Shown: one piece after another, positions 1-8,115 of the stretch
Numbering within the stretch: the stretch's first letter is position 1
Layout of the letters: each line of letters begins with the position of its first letter
Assembly (NCBI RefSeq): GCF_019443985.1
Contig: NZ_CP049303.1
Location: 62,001-126,000 of the forward strand
DNA length: 64,000 bases
Direction: 5' to 3'
From: Liquorilactobacillus hordei DSM 19519
Lineage (GTDB): Bacteria > Bacillota > Bacilli > Lactobacillales > Lactobacillaceae
Translations under genes and position numbers: made by a program
The notes under the pieces: generated by a model
Databases searched by the model: none
What the model saw: only the letters and a program-made list of their open reading frames with translations
What the model was told of the DNA's origin: nothing

Positions 1-460
1 ATAGAGTACCTGTAATAAATAGAATAATTGGAATAAATATGACCAACCAGCTTTGTAAGATTCCCATAAATAGGGTCACTAATAAAAATAAAGTTCCAAA
101 AATTGTACTTCGAACCCCCGCCCATAAAGCCTGACCTACAATAATTTCTTCTAGACTAATTGGTCCCGTACTCATCTCATAATATGTCTTGTCCAAATGC
201 ATCTGAATATAGGCATTGGTTGTGCTTTCAGCATTAGAAGCATTCATACCAGTCGCTGCTATTAGTCCAAGTGAAACAAAATTTAAATATGGCATTCCTC
301 CTACATGACTAACAAAATGTCCAATTCCTAGCCCCATTGCTACCAAATATAAAATTGGATCAAATAAATTGAAGAAAATTGAAACCTTAATTAACTTCTT
401 AAAACTCATCCAATTACGTTGTATAACATGCCAAATACCATTAACTGAAAGTCTGTTCAA
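1..460 (-). CDS. ABC-2 type transporter permease, NodJ/DrrB-like (partial, C-terminus beyond edge)
   Basis: Membrane subunit of an ABC exporter; only about the first 153 residues are inside the window. The reading frame carries hydrophobic segments and a conserved-looking stretch reading TGPISLEEIIVGQALW, which resembles the NodJ/DrrB permease family where a similar (PLS-EI--GE--W) segment follows the second helix. A TTG start at 460 is placed 10 bases after GGAG; an in-frame GTG at 469 is possible but sits only 1 base from that site. It overlaps the 3' end of the upstream ATPase fragment, as expected of a two-gene exporter operon. Because the ATPase partner is truncated, the exporter is probably not functional unless another ATPase serves it. 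Confidence 0.7.
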   Translation of the reverse strand, partial: MNRLSVNGIWHVIQRNWMSFKKLIKVSIFFNLFDPILYLVAMGLGIGHFVSHVGGMPYLNFVSLGLIAATGMNASNAESTTNAYIQMHLDKTYYEMSTGPISLEEIIVGQALWAGVRSTIFGTLFLLVTLFMGILQSWLVIFIPIILFITGTL

Positions 461-858
461 TTTCTTCACGCTCCTTCGTATATCCAGTTAGTCCAAGATA
501 CATCTCTTCGATACTTTTATACCCCTGCTGTGCAGGTAGTAACCTTGTTTGTCCGCTAACAATTATTTCCCCATGATTAATAATCATTACATCATCAGCC
601 AATCGTTCAATTTCTTCACCATAATGTGATGTAATTAGTATCGCAACCCCATTTTTCTTTAGTTGTTCTAATTTATTCCAAAAAACATATCTTGATTGAA
701 TATCCAATCCTGTCGTTGGTTCATCCAGAATAATTAGTTCTGGATTGTTGACCAAGGCACGTGCTAGCACCAATCGTCTCCTCATTCCACCTGACAATTC
801 ATGAATTTCCTTTTTTTTATAATTTGAGAGACCTACAAATTTTAGTAAGCTCTCTACT
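441..858 (-). pseudogene. ABC exporter ATPase, N-terminal half deleted (NodI-like)
   Basis: C-terminal part of an ABC ATPase. Visible are the signature motif LSGGMRRR, the Walker B region LIILDEPTTGLD, and the H-loop ITSHY. The homologous frame continues upstream of the internal ATG at 797 through residues reading LLKFVGLSNYKKKEIHE, so 797 is not the real start, but the frame is closed by a stop near 859-861. The Walker A loop and the Q-loop region, normally about 100 residues, are absent. Immediately beyond lies the promoter region of the divergent ArsR gene. This is best read as a 5'-deleted remnant; a short protein could still be made from 797 but could not bind ATP in the normal way. Confidence 0.75.
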
Positions 859-916
859 TATTTAGACGGGCATCGAAATATGGAATTAATAAATATATAT
901 TTAAGGAGAATAAAAA

Positions 917-1600
917 ATGAACGAGTTTCCTGACATTACAATAATCGCTAAAGCTCTCTCTAGTTCATCAAAGATGAAGATTCTCGACGAGCTGATGGAT
1001 TATAAAGGTCACACAACAACCGAGCTTGCAAGAGCTAGTCAAATAACACCACAGACCGTAACTCATCATCTAAACGAATTTCTTAATAATAATTGGATTA
1101 GGATGGGAAAATCGGGCCGCTTTCATTATTTTTTTCTAACTAACACTGATGTTGCGCAATTGTTAGAACAGCTCAGTCCCATTTCACCACAAAAAAGAGC
1201 ACGCTCATTACAGCGCACTCTTGATCTTGAAAAGGATGAATTATTCCGTACTTGTTACGACCATATGGCTGGTCACATTGGGGTACTCATTACTCGATCT
1301 CTCATTGATAAAAAATACTTAGACTCAACATTTCACCCCACCAAATCTGGGGGAACATTCTTAAAAGAAACCCTTGATATTGATATCCAAAACTTACATC
1401 ATTTGAAGCGACAATTCACGACACGCTGTTTAGATTGGAGTGAAAGGCAACATCATGTAGGCGGTACACTTGGTCATGCACTATTTCTATCATTTGAGGA
1501 ACAGAAGTTTGTTGTACCACATAAAAATATAAAGCGTGCACTAGTTTTAACCCCGACTGGTGATAACTTTTTACAAAAAGAACTGGATATAAAGTTATAA
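917..1600 (+). CDS. ArsR-family winged-helix transcriptional regulator
   Basis: Predicted DNA-binding repressor or sensor. Residues about 8-75 form an ArsR/SmtB-type winged helix (ALSSSSKMKILDELM, then TTTELARASQITPQTVTHHLNEF as recognition helices). The 227-residue length and the C-terminal region with a CYDH motif and LDWSERQHHVGGTLG are characteristic of a longer ArsR subgroup with a C-terminal effector domain rather than the small metal sensors. Start ATG has an AAGGAG site 9 bases upstream. It diverges from the broken ABC exporter, which it may once have controlled; that link is inferred from position only. No cognate operator could be assigned. Confidence 0.8.
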   Translation: MNEFPDITIIAKALSSSSKMKILDELMDYKGHTTTELARASQITPQTVTHHLNEFLNNNWIRMGKSGRFHYFFLTNTDVAQLLEQLSPISPQKRARSLQRTLDLEKDELFRTCYDHMAGHIGVLITRSLIDKKYLDSTFHPTKSGGTFLKETLDIDIQNLHHLKRQFTTRCLDWSERQHHVGGTLGHALFLSFEEQKFVVPHKNIKRALVLTPTGDNFLQKELDIKL

Positions 1601-1639
1601 ATAGTATAACTAGTTTTTGAAATTTTAAGCACTTTTTAT

Positions 1640-2210
1640 TTAGATAATTTGCTCTTTTCTATTAAAAATTCTACTTAAACAAATAATAATTAAGACAAAA
1701 AATAACGTAATTATCCAACTAATTCTAATCCCAATAACCATTTTCTGAGATAACAGATTTATTATTGTTGATCCAATTGCTGTCCCACTAGCAATCGCAA
1801 TATTTTTAACCATTCGTTGTAATGCACCCAAACTGCTCTGATTCTTATTATTACCAATCTGCATAATTGCAGCGATGCTTGCCGGTTGAAAAAAGCCCCC
1901 ACCAATACCGTAAATAAATAAGAAAAATGTTATCAATATGGCTGGAGCCTGTTGACTTGAAAATGCTAAGCCTAATAGAGAAATTGCAATAATCCCTAAA
2001 CCTAACAGACTAAACATTGAATTTTTATGTCCATCATTTAATTTGCCCGAAATTCTAGAAAAAATAACTAAACCCACAGGTGCACCCAAAACAAGTAATC
2101 CAGTTATCCCAACATTTAACCCCATCAACTCTTCAAAAATAAAAGGTGGTAACAAAAAAATCATAGCTGACGCAAAACAAAAGACTGAGGAACTTAATAA
2201 TCTTGCGTTC
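1640..2210 (-). pseudogene. MFS transporter, C-terminal half only
   Basis: About 190 residues corresponding to the last membrane segments of a drug-efflux type MFS protein (DHA2/EmrB-like): ARLLSSSVFCFASAMIFL is like the helix that begins the second half, followed by a G-x-L-D-type loop (SGKLND) and glycine-rich helices (YGIGGGFFQPASIAAIM). The N-terminal half is missing. The frame runs on to 2263 but the residues beyond about 2210 look like read-through of the opposite-strand LytTR remnant, so the deletion junction is near 2200-2210. Not expected to transport. Confidence 0.7.
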
Positions 2211-2557
2211 GTAATTGAAAAAGTAGTAAACGAAAAAATACTAATCGGAAAACATGAGGACAACTATAAATCTATATATCTTCATCAAATTATTAGTATT
2301 CACACAGAGAGTAAAAAGATTATCTGCGAAGCCAAAGACGGTAATTTTAGTATTAAAAATAGAATCTATGAACTATCGACTTTGTGCCCAAACAAATATT
2401 TCTTCAAATCTCTAGTTCCGAAATTGTTAATATTACACAAATAAAGGAGTTTAGCTTGAGCCAGACTGGTGTTTATCAGGTCAATCTACTAAATGGTCGA
2501 AAAACTTATACATCTAGACGGTATGCACAAGCAATAAGAAAGGAATTTTTAAAATAA
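2205..2557 (+). pseudogene. LytTR-domain regulator, 5'-truncated and frameshifted
   Basis: Remnant of a LytTR DNA-binding protein of the type paired with DUF3021 membrane proteins. The first part reads ...KHEDNYKSIYLHQIISI and ...NRIYELSTLCPNKYFF; the LytTR C-terminus then continues in another frame from about 2405 as SSSEIVNITQIKEFSLSQTG and TYTSRRYAQAIRKEFLK, ending at TAA 2555-2557. A single-base frameshift around 2400-2408 therefore separates the halves, and the N-terminus is lost at the junction with the MFS remnant. In this family LytTR binds DNA and DUF3021 is its membrane partner, so the pair is no longer functional as a unit. Confidence 0.75.
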
Positions 2558-2592
2558 AAAAAATTATTCTGCAAATTTTATTTGGCATTACA

Positions 2593-3006
2593 GTGGGAAT
2601 CTTTATCGGTTTTACAACGGCTTTAACTTTCTCTTTTATTTATCAAAGTAAGTATTTCTCCCCTTCAGCTCCTCGCTTTATTACATTTTTTTCTTCAAAT
2701 ACAATGGCAACAGCTATTTCAGCAATTTTATGGTCATTTATGGGAATTTTATTTAGTTTATCAAGTATGATTTTTGAAAAAGAAAACTGGAGTATCACTC
2801 GTCAGACAATCACTCATTTGATAGTTAGCTATCTTGGTTTTACTCCCTTGGCAATACTGGCGGGTTGGTTTCCGTTAACTGTTCTCTGGTTAATCAGCTA
2901 TACAATCATCTTTTTAATCATTTATCTTATTATTTGGTCTATCTCAATGCTGACGGCAAAAAAAGAAATTGAAGAACTAAATCAATTAATTAGCAATAAA
3001 AAATAG
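2593..3006 (+). CDS. DUF3021 family membrane protein with damaged start
   Basis: Four-helix membrane protein of about 137 residues matching DUF3021, the usual partner of LytTR regulators; features include SSNTMATAISAILWSFMGILF and a charged loop EKENWSITRQT between helices. The likely native reading frame begins 13 codons earlier at 2554, where the sequence is ATA AAA AAA ATT preceded by AAGGA at a normal distance. In intact LytTR-DUF3021 pairs an overlapping ATGA is common; here it reads ATAA (2554-2557), which suggests that one G-to-A change removed the start. Translation from the GTG at 2593 would lose part of the first helix and lacks a good ribosome-binding site. Probably decaying with its partner. 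Confidence 0.65.
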   Translation: MGIFIGFTTALTFSFIYQSKYFSPSAPRFITFFSSNTMATAISAILWSFMGILFSLSSMIFEKENWSITRQTITHLIVSYLGFTPLAILAGWFPLTVLWLISYTIIFLIIYLIIWSISMLTAKKEIEELNQLISNKK

Positions 3007-3050
3007 TCACAGCTAACCACACTTTACTTCATTGTGTGGTTAATCGTGAC
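3006..3050. terminator. Inverted repeat between convergent genes
   Basis: TAACCACAC (3014-3022) pairs perfectly with GTGTGGTTA (3034-3042), and an outer GTCAC/GTGAC pair (3006-3010, 3046-3050) extends the stem. It lies between the convergent DUF3021 and glpF genes. The T-run after it is weak, so terminator function is likely but not certain. Confidence 0.5.
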
Positions 3051-3121
3051 TTTGGTAGATCAACAATTTATCCTAAAATCAAAATCTAGTTTATTTAAAT
3101 ACTTTTTGGTTAAAAGAACAA

Positions 3122-3826
3122 CTATATTATCGCCATTAATCCGGCAGCCAAAATTCCTCCAACAAGCGGTCCAACCATTGGAACCCATGCGTATCCCCAA
3201 TTAGGATTTGTTTTATTCGGTACTGGTAAGACTGTGTATGCCAATCGAGGTCCCCAATCACGTGCAGGATTGAGGGCAAAACCAGTTGTTCCACCTAATG
3301 CCTGACCAACAACTGTAATTAATAAACCAACTATTAATGGTTTCAGACCTTGCGTAAAATTGCCTAGATTTAATAAAGTAAAGATGAAAATAAATGTAGC
3401 GATAACCTCACTCAAAAAGTTGAAAGTAGGGTTGTTAATTGCAGGACCCGTGGCAAAAATTCCAACCGTATTTCCTTCTTCAACTGTCTTGGAATCCTTA
3501 AAATGAGGATAATATTGTAAAATAATAATAGCAGCGCCTAGAAATGCTCCTACGAATTGACCTAGTAAATAGGGTAGAACTTGATCCCAAGGAAAGAAAC
3601 CAAACAATGCAAACCCAATCGTTACCGCAGGATTAAGATGTCCCAAAGAACCTAACGCTCCAGCAACATACACACCGAAAGCTACTGCTAGACCCCATGC
3701 AATCGAGATATACAACCAGCCTTGTCCATTAGCATAAGATTTTTTTAGATTAACGCCTGCGCCACACCCGACACCAAAAACAATTAAAACGGCTGTTCCG
3801 AATAACTCTCCCAAAAAACCATTCAT
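3122..3826 (-). CDS. glpF: Glycerol uptake facilitator (aquaglyceroporin)
   Basis: Channel of the MIP family that lets glycerol (and possibly dihydroxyacetone) diffuse across the membrane. The 234-residue protein has both NPA boxes: NPA at residues 65-67 (LNPAVTIG) and at 186-188 (LNPARDWGPR); the Asp directly after the second box is the glycerol-facilitator signature, in contrast to water-only aquaporins. Six hydrophobic segments are visible. It is the last gene of a minus-strand operon dhaK-dhaL-dhaM-glpF, 12 bases after dhaM, with a GGGGGGAA-type site before the ATG. The arrangement couples entry of the three-carbon substrate to its phosphorylation. Confidence 0.9.
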   Translation of the reverse strand: MNGFLGELFGTAVLIVFGVGCGAGVNLKKSYANGQGWLYISIAWGLAVAFGVYVAGALGSLGHLNPAVTIGFALFGFFPWDQVLPYLLGQFVGAFLGAAIIILQYYPHFKDSKTVEEGNTVGIFATGPAINNPTFNFLSEVIATFIFIFTLLNLGNFTQGLKPLIVGLLITVVGQALGGTTGFALNPARDWGPRLAYTVLPVPNKTNPNWGYAWVPMVGPLVGGILAAGLMAII

Positions 3827-3838
3827 TATGTTCCCCCC

Positions 3839-4213
3839 TTACTTAATCTTCAACGGAGCTAACTGTTGTTCGATATCTTTCAATGCAACATCTGCTTCTA
3901 ATAGAGTAGCTGCAGTATAAGCACCTTCTATCAAAGCAACATCATAGATATTAACTTTTTTATCCGACATTTCGACAGCCAATTCTAAATTCATCTTAGA
4001 ACTTCCTAAATCATAAAAAGCTAGTAATTCCTGAGCCTCATTTCGCTCAAATGCGTCCATAATTTTTCCTGCACTTGTACCTATCTCATTTTCATCAGTT
4101 CCCCCTGCAAATGTAATAGAGACATCCGCTGCAACTTGCTCCAACAACTTAGGTACTCCTACTGCCACTTCCGGTACATGTGAGACGATGACTATTCCAA
4201 ATTTTTTTGTCAT
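3839..4213 (-). CDS. dhaM: PTS-dependent dihydroxyacetone kinase, phosphotransferase subunit DhaM
   Basis: Phosphoryl carrier that passes phosphate from HPr to the ADP of DhaL. The 124-residue protein is a single EIIA-like domain; the N-terminus GIVIVSHVPEVAVGV holds the phospho-accepting His at residue 12, and GGTDENEIGTSAGKI is the conserved loop of the family. No HPr or EI domains are fused, as is usual in lactic acid bacteria. Its start overlaps the dhaL stop by 4 bases, which suggests translational coupling. Confidence 0.9.
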   Translation of the reverse strand: MTKKFGIVIVSHVPEVAVGVPKLLEQVAADVSITFAGGTDENEIGTSAGKIMDAFERNEAQELLAFYDLGSSKMNLELAVEMSDKKVNIYDVALIEGAYTAATLLEADVALKDIEQQLAPLKIK

Positions 4214-4794
4214 TTAATTCCCCCCGCTTCGATGAAACTCTCAAATAAATATTGGCTTGAAACAGCCCCTGGATCTAAATGACCAACCGAGCGTTCTCCT
4301 AAATATGAAGCTCTTCCTTTCTTTGCTACTAAATCTTTAGTCCCATTGGCTGCTTCTCTTATCTGCTCTACTGATAAACTGCTCTTTTCAAGAATATCAA
4401 CAACTGGTGCCCATACATCAATCATTGTCTTATCACCAACAGTTGCCCCACCACGTTTTTTGATTCCTTCCAATGCATAACTAAATAACTCTACTGGTGC
4501 TTGTGTTTCGTCACATTTTTTAGCCATTTCTAAGAATGCCGTACCATATAATGGACCAGCAGCTCCACCAACTTTGCTGATTAAGGCCATCGCAATTGTC
4601 TTAAAAGTCGTTTTTAAATCTGGTTTTGTAAGTTTATCTAAGCTATCCTTGACCCCCTGCATCCCCCTCATCATGTTATTACCGTGATCACCATCACCGA
4701 TTGGTGTATCGAGTTCACTCAAATATGCCTTTTGTTCACTAACTTTCAGGTAAAATAATTCCATCCACTTATCTACTATTTCAACTGTTATCAT
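4210..4794 (-). CDS. dhaL: Dihydroxyacetone kinase ADP-binding subunit DhaL
   Basis: Nucleotide-binding subunit carrying a permanently bound ADP that is re-phosphorylated by DhaM. The DTPIGDGDHGNNM segment near residue 30 contains the Asp cluster that holds Mg-ADP, and later TMIDVW and GRASYLG motifs fit the family. The frame is open to 4827, but the ATG at 4794 is preferred: AAGGAG lies 7 bases before it (ATG 4797 would have 4 bases), and upstream starts would overlap dhaK. The resulting length of about 194 residues is typical. Confidence 0.9.
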   Translation of the reverse strand: MITVEIVDKWMELFYLKVSEQKAYLSELDTPIGDGDHGNNMMRGMQGVKDSLDKLTKPDLKTTFKTIAMALISKVGGAAGPLYGTAFLEMAKKCDETQAPVELFSYALEGIKKRGGATVGDKTMIDVWAPVVDILEKSSLSVEQIREAANGTKDLVAKKGRASYLGERSVGHLDPGAVSSQYLFESFIEAGGIK

Positions 4795-4807
4795 CATATC
4801 TCTCCTT

Positions 4808-5803
4808 CTACCATGCAATTGTTTCAACTGGATAATTTAAATAATCTAACCATTTATCATCAACAAGTTCAAAAATTGTCAAAGATATTCCTGCCATATC
4901 AATTGAAGTCATATAATTCCCGACTTTCATAAAAGCAGGTTCGATTTTTCTCTCAGCAAGCTCATTCAACAAATCATGACTAAACACATATTGTTCCATT
5001 AACGGAGTAGCACCCATTCCATTAACTAAAACAGCATACTTATGTGACCCATCAAGGTGTAGTTCACTATCAATTTTGGAGACTAATTCTTCAACTAGTT
5101 CATGTGATGTCTTAATCTTTTCTCGACGATACCCGGGTTCACTATGAATTCCAACCCCATACTCAATCTCATCATCAGCAAGTTCAAATCCAGGCTTCCC
5201 AACTTCAGGAACAGTTGCTGCAGATAATGCCACCGCAATTGTGCCAATATGAGGCAATACCTCTTTTGCAAGTTTTTCAATTTCTTCTAACGAAGCACCT
5301 TGATCTGCAGCAGCTCCAACTATCTTATGCATTAGTATCGTTCCTGCTACACCGCGTCTTCCTTGAGTATATAGGCTGTCTTCAACTGCGATATCATCAT
5401 CAACAATGATTGACTTAACAGGAATATCGTCTAATTCTGCCATGTCACTTGCCATATCAAAATTCATAACATCTCCAGAATAATTTTTAATAACTAAAAA
5501 AACGCCTTTACCTGTGTTTACAGCTTTAATTGCCTCATAAATCTGATCTGGCGTCGGTGAAGTAAAAACCTGTCCTGCGACTGCCGCGCTCAGCATCCCC
5601 TTACCTACAAATCCAGGGTGAGCAGGTTCATGTCCGCTCCCACCGCCACTTACAATCCCAACTTTTCCATCCATTGAAGCCTTATTACTTCTCACAACAG
5701 CCTCAGTTTCAGGTATCTGTTTCACATACTGTGGATACGCTCTAACCAATCCATCGATCATTTCTGGCACGACATCTCCAGGATTATTAATTATCTTTTT
5801 CAT
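4808..5803 (-). CDS. dhaK: Dihydroxyacetone kinase substrate-binding subunit DhaK
   Basis: Binds dihydroxyacetone covalently as a hemiaminal on a histidine and presents it to DhaL-ATP, giving dihydroxyacetone phosphate for glycolysis. The 331-residue length is standard. Visible are SGGGSGHEPAHPGF (His 58), NYSGDVMNF (Asp 111) and the active-site His 220 in GVGIHSEPGYRREK. First gene of the dhaKLM-glpF operon. No glycerol dehydrogenase (dhaD/gldA) is seen nearby, so conversion of glycerol to dihydroxyacetone must depend on a gene elsewhere, or dihydroxyacetone itself is the substrate. Confidence 0.92.
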   Translation of the reverse strand: MKKIINNPGDVVPEMIDGLVRAYPQYVKQIPETEAVVRSNKASMDGKVGIVSGGGSGHEPAHPGFVGKGMLSAAVAGQVFTSPTPDQIYEAIKAVNTGKGVFLVIKNYSGDVMNFDMASDMAELDDIPVKSIIVDDDIAVEDSLYTQGRRGVAGTILMHKIVGAAADQGASLEEIEKLAKEVLPHIGTIAVALSAATVPEVGKPGFELADDEIEYGVGIHSEPGYRREKIKTSHELVEELVSKIDSELHLDGSHKYAVLVNGMGATPLMEQYVFSHDLLNELAERKIEPAFMKVGNYMTSIDMAGISLTIFELVDDKWLDYLNYPVETIAW

Positions 5804-5892
5804 CTAATTACTTCCCTTCAAAAATATCTTTCCATAATTAATGCACTTACAAGAATTTTAAGCACATCACTTATATACTCTTTTTTACCATA

Positions 5893-5925
5893 TTCTCACT
5901 AATAATTGTAGTGAAAAGGCTTACC
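5893..5925. promoter_or_regulatory. Inverted repeat and cre-like site upstream of dhaK
   Basis: TCACTA-ATAATTG-TAGTGA (5896-5914) is a perfect 6-bp dyad with extra symmetric bases outside, located about 90 bases before the dhaK start. It overlaps TGAAAAGGCTTACC (5912-5925), which matches the CcpA cre consensus at most positions but has GG in place of the central CG. The site could serve a local regulator and/or carbon catabolite control. The rest of 5804-6089 shows only AT-rich promoter-like sequence. Confidence 0.35.
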
Positions 5926-6089
5926 AAAGATCTCAAACTACACGACTTAGGTCACACTCTGTTATTCAATAAGCCATATCTGCTTAAATTTATATAAAAT
6001 ACAAAACAATTACATTTATCACACGATTCTTTTACAAGCGACAACTACACTTGACTTGTTCCTAATCAAAAATACTAAGGGGTAAGGCT

Positions 6090-7208
6090 ATGTCTATTGA
6101 ATTAATTAATATTTCGAAAACATATAATGGTTCGGATTTTATACTTTCAGATATTTCCGTCAAGATTGAAACAGGCGAATTCTTTGCCATTGTTGGCCCA
6201 TCAGGCTGTGGTAAGAGCACACTTTTACGAATGATTGCAGGACTGATTCCCATTTCAAATGGTCAGCTAAAAATTGATGATAACGATGTTACCAACTTGC
6301 CTCCACAGGAACGTGCTTTAACTATGGTTTTTCAAAATTATGCTCTTTTTCCCTTTTTAAATGTTAAAGATAATGTAGCTTTCGGTCTAAAAGCACGAAA
6401 GATGGCTAGCTCTGAAATCAGTACACGTGTTGACCATGCTCTTGAACTTGTTAATTTAACCGATTTCAGTGATCGTAAACCAGGTGAGCTATCAGGAGGA
6501 CAAAGGCAACGCGTGGCACTAGCACGTGCAATTGCCAGTGATGCTAAGATTTGCCTCATGGATGAGCCTCTTTCCAATCTTGATGCACAGTTACGTAATA
6601 AAATGCGTTCTGAAATTCGTGAATTGCAACAAAAATTAGGCTTAACACTCATTTATGTCACCCATGATCAAATTGAGGCAATGACCATGGCTGATAGAAT
6701 TATGGTCCTCAATAATGCCAAAACTCAACAAATTGATTCCGCTTCAAATATTTATGACACTCCATCGAATACTTTTGTCGCAAGTTTCTTTGGCACACCA
6801 CAAATGAATTTGCTTGCTCTAACCTTAAAAGGAAATAATGAGTTCTCTGATGTTGAACATAGTTTAAATTTTTCTGTAACAAATAGTCTAAAGGCTGGAA
6901 ATTATCTGGTTGGTGTAAGGCCCAACTCCCTTTCAATCGATAATAATAGCAACAAAACAAATGCCGTAATAACCAACATTGAATACTTAGGAACGCGCTC
7001 AATTGTACATGCAAAACTAGACAATTCAATGGAAGTTCGAATTGAAACCAGTAACACAGAAACTCTATCAGTAACTGACAGAGTTTCTGTAAGGCTTACT
7101 GGAAATCATTATATTTTTAGTGCAGACGGTCAGAGACTTCTAAACACGAATGGAGGGTATACAGATGGAAACTCAAGTAAAAAACTCCAACTTCAACATA
7201 GTATCTAA
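6090..7208 (+). CDS. ugpC: ABC importer ATP-binding subunit (UgpC/MsmK-like)
   Basis: Energises the importer encoded by the next three genes. Walker A GPSGCGKST near residue 36, Q-loop VFQNYALFP, signature LSGGQRQRVALARA, Walker B CLMDEPLSNLDA and H-loop VTHDQ are all present. A C-terminal TOBE-type region (GVRPNSLSI..., about residues 280-350) marks the carbohydrate/osmolyte CUT1 group. RBS AAGGGG precedes the ATG by 7 bases. Its 3' end overlaps the permease gene. The identity of the substrate comes from the permease and binding-protein similarity, not from this subunit; symbol is by family resemblance. Confidence 0.8.
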   Translation: MSIELINISKTYNGSDFILSDISVKIETGEFFAIVGPSGCGKSTLLRMIAGLIPISNGQLKIDDNDVTNLPPQERALTMVFQNYALFPFLNVKDNVAFGLKARKMASSEISTRVDHALELVNLTDFSDRKPGELSGGQRQRVALARAIASDAKICLMDEPLSNLDAQLRNKMRSEIRELQQKLGLTLIYVTHDQIEAMTMADRIMVLNNAKTQQIDSASNIYDTPSNTFVASFFGTPQMNLLALTLKGNNEFSDVEHSLNFSVTNSLKAGNYLVGVRPNSLSIDNNSNKTNAVITNIEYLGTRSIVHAKLDNSMEVRIETSNTETLSVTDRVSVRLTGNHYIFSADGQRLLNTNGGYTDGNSSKKLQLQHSI

Positions 7209-8115
7209 AAAAAAGAAAAGTACCTCTTTGTCATTAGGGTATAATCCCTATGCAAAAGACAAACTTTACGCAGTATTATTTTTAGGCCCTTCACTTTTGG
7301 TCCTAACACTTTTTGTATTTTATCCAATGTTACGTACTATTTACCTAAGTTTTTTTCTAACAAATAACCTCGGGAAACCAACAGTCTTCGTTGGACTAAA
7401 GAATTATCTCTCGTTACTTTCTTCAAGTGCCTATCTCAATAGTCTGCTCGCAACACTTATTTACGTCGTTACAGTATCAATCTTCACAATTGCAATCGGT
7501 TTAGTCTTAGCACAAGCTGCCACCAGAAAAGTGGCTGGCATTAATTTTTTTAGAACTATCTTCTCTGCAACAATGGGTGTTTCTGTATCGGTTGCTGCAA
7601 TCTTTTGGTTATTTATCTTCAATCCTTCAGTCGGTGTGTTGAGTCAGGTATTCACCGCTTTGAATCTGACACCTATTAATTGGTTAACCGAACCAGGTTG
7701 GGCAATGACATCAGTTGTAATTTCAACAGTTTGGATGAATCTCGGTTTTACTTTTCTGATATTCTTCGGAGCACTTCAATCTGTTCCGTACACACTCTAT
7801 GAAGCTGCACAAATAGAGGGCGTTTCTAAAAATTATCAATTTTTTCATATTACAATACCCATGATTTCACCAACAATTTTCTTTGTCTCAATCATTACGC
7901 TGATTGAATCATTTAAAAGTTTTGGCTTAATTGATTTAATGACTGCTGGCGGTCCCAATAATGCTACAAATTTACTGGTATATCGTATATATCAAGATGC
8001 TTTCTTAAACGGAAACTATGGTTTAGCCAGTACTGAATCGGTAATTCTAGCGGTGATTATTGCAATTTTCACATTTATTCAGTTCAAAGTCCTTGAAAAG
8101 CGAGTGACCTACTAA
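7165..8115 (+). CDS. ugpA: ABC importer permease, UgpA-like
   Basis: Inner membrane subunit with six predicted helices. The EAA loop reads EAAQIEGVSKNYQFFHITIP near residue 220, contacting the ATPase, and the following MISPTIFFVSIITLIESFKSFGLIDLMTAGGP segment is typical of UgpA-type permeases (shown here in parts across residues 235-270). The start is taken as ATG 7165 because GGAGGG lies 7 bases upstream; an in-frame ATG at 7150 has no such site. It overlaps ugpC by 44 bases and ends at the ugpE start. Confidence 0.82.
   Translation: METQVKNSNFNIVSKKKKSTSLSLGYNPYAKDKLYAVLFLGPSLLVLTLFVFYPMLRTIYLSFFLTNNLGKPTVFVGLKNYLSLLSSSAYLNSLLATLIYVVTVSIFTIAIGLVLAQAATRKVAGINFFRTIFSATMGVSVSVAAIFWLFIFNPSVGVLSQVFTALNLTPINWLTEPGWAMTSVVISTVWMNLGFTFLIFFGALQSVPYTLYEAAQIEGVSKNYQFFHITIPMISPTIFFVSIITLIESFKSFGLIDLMTAGGPNNATNLLVYRIYQDAFLNGNYGLASTESVILAVIIAIFTFIQFKVLEKRVTY

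Noticed and set aside
2043..2444. Long plus-strand frame read as one 133-residue protein
   Set aside because: Its first half is antisense to the MFS remnant and only the second half is LytTR-like; treated as read-through into the LytTR pseudogene.
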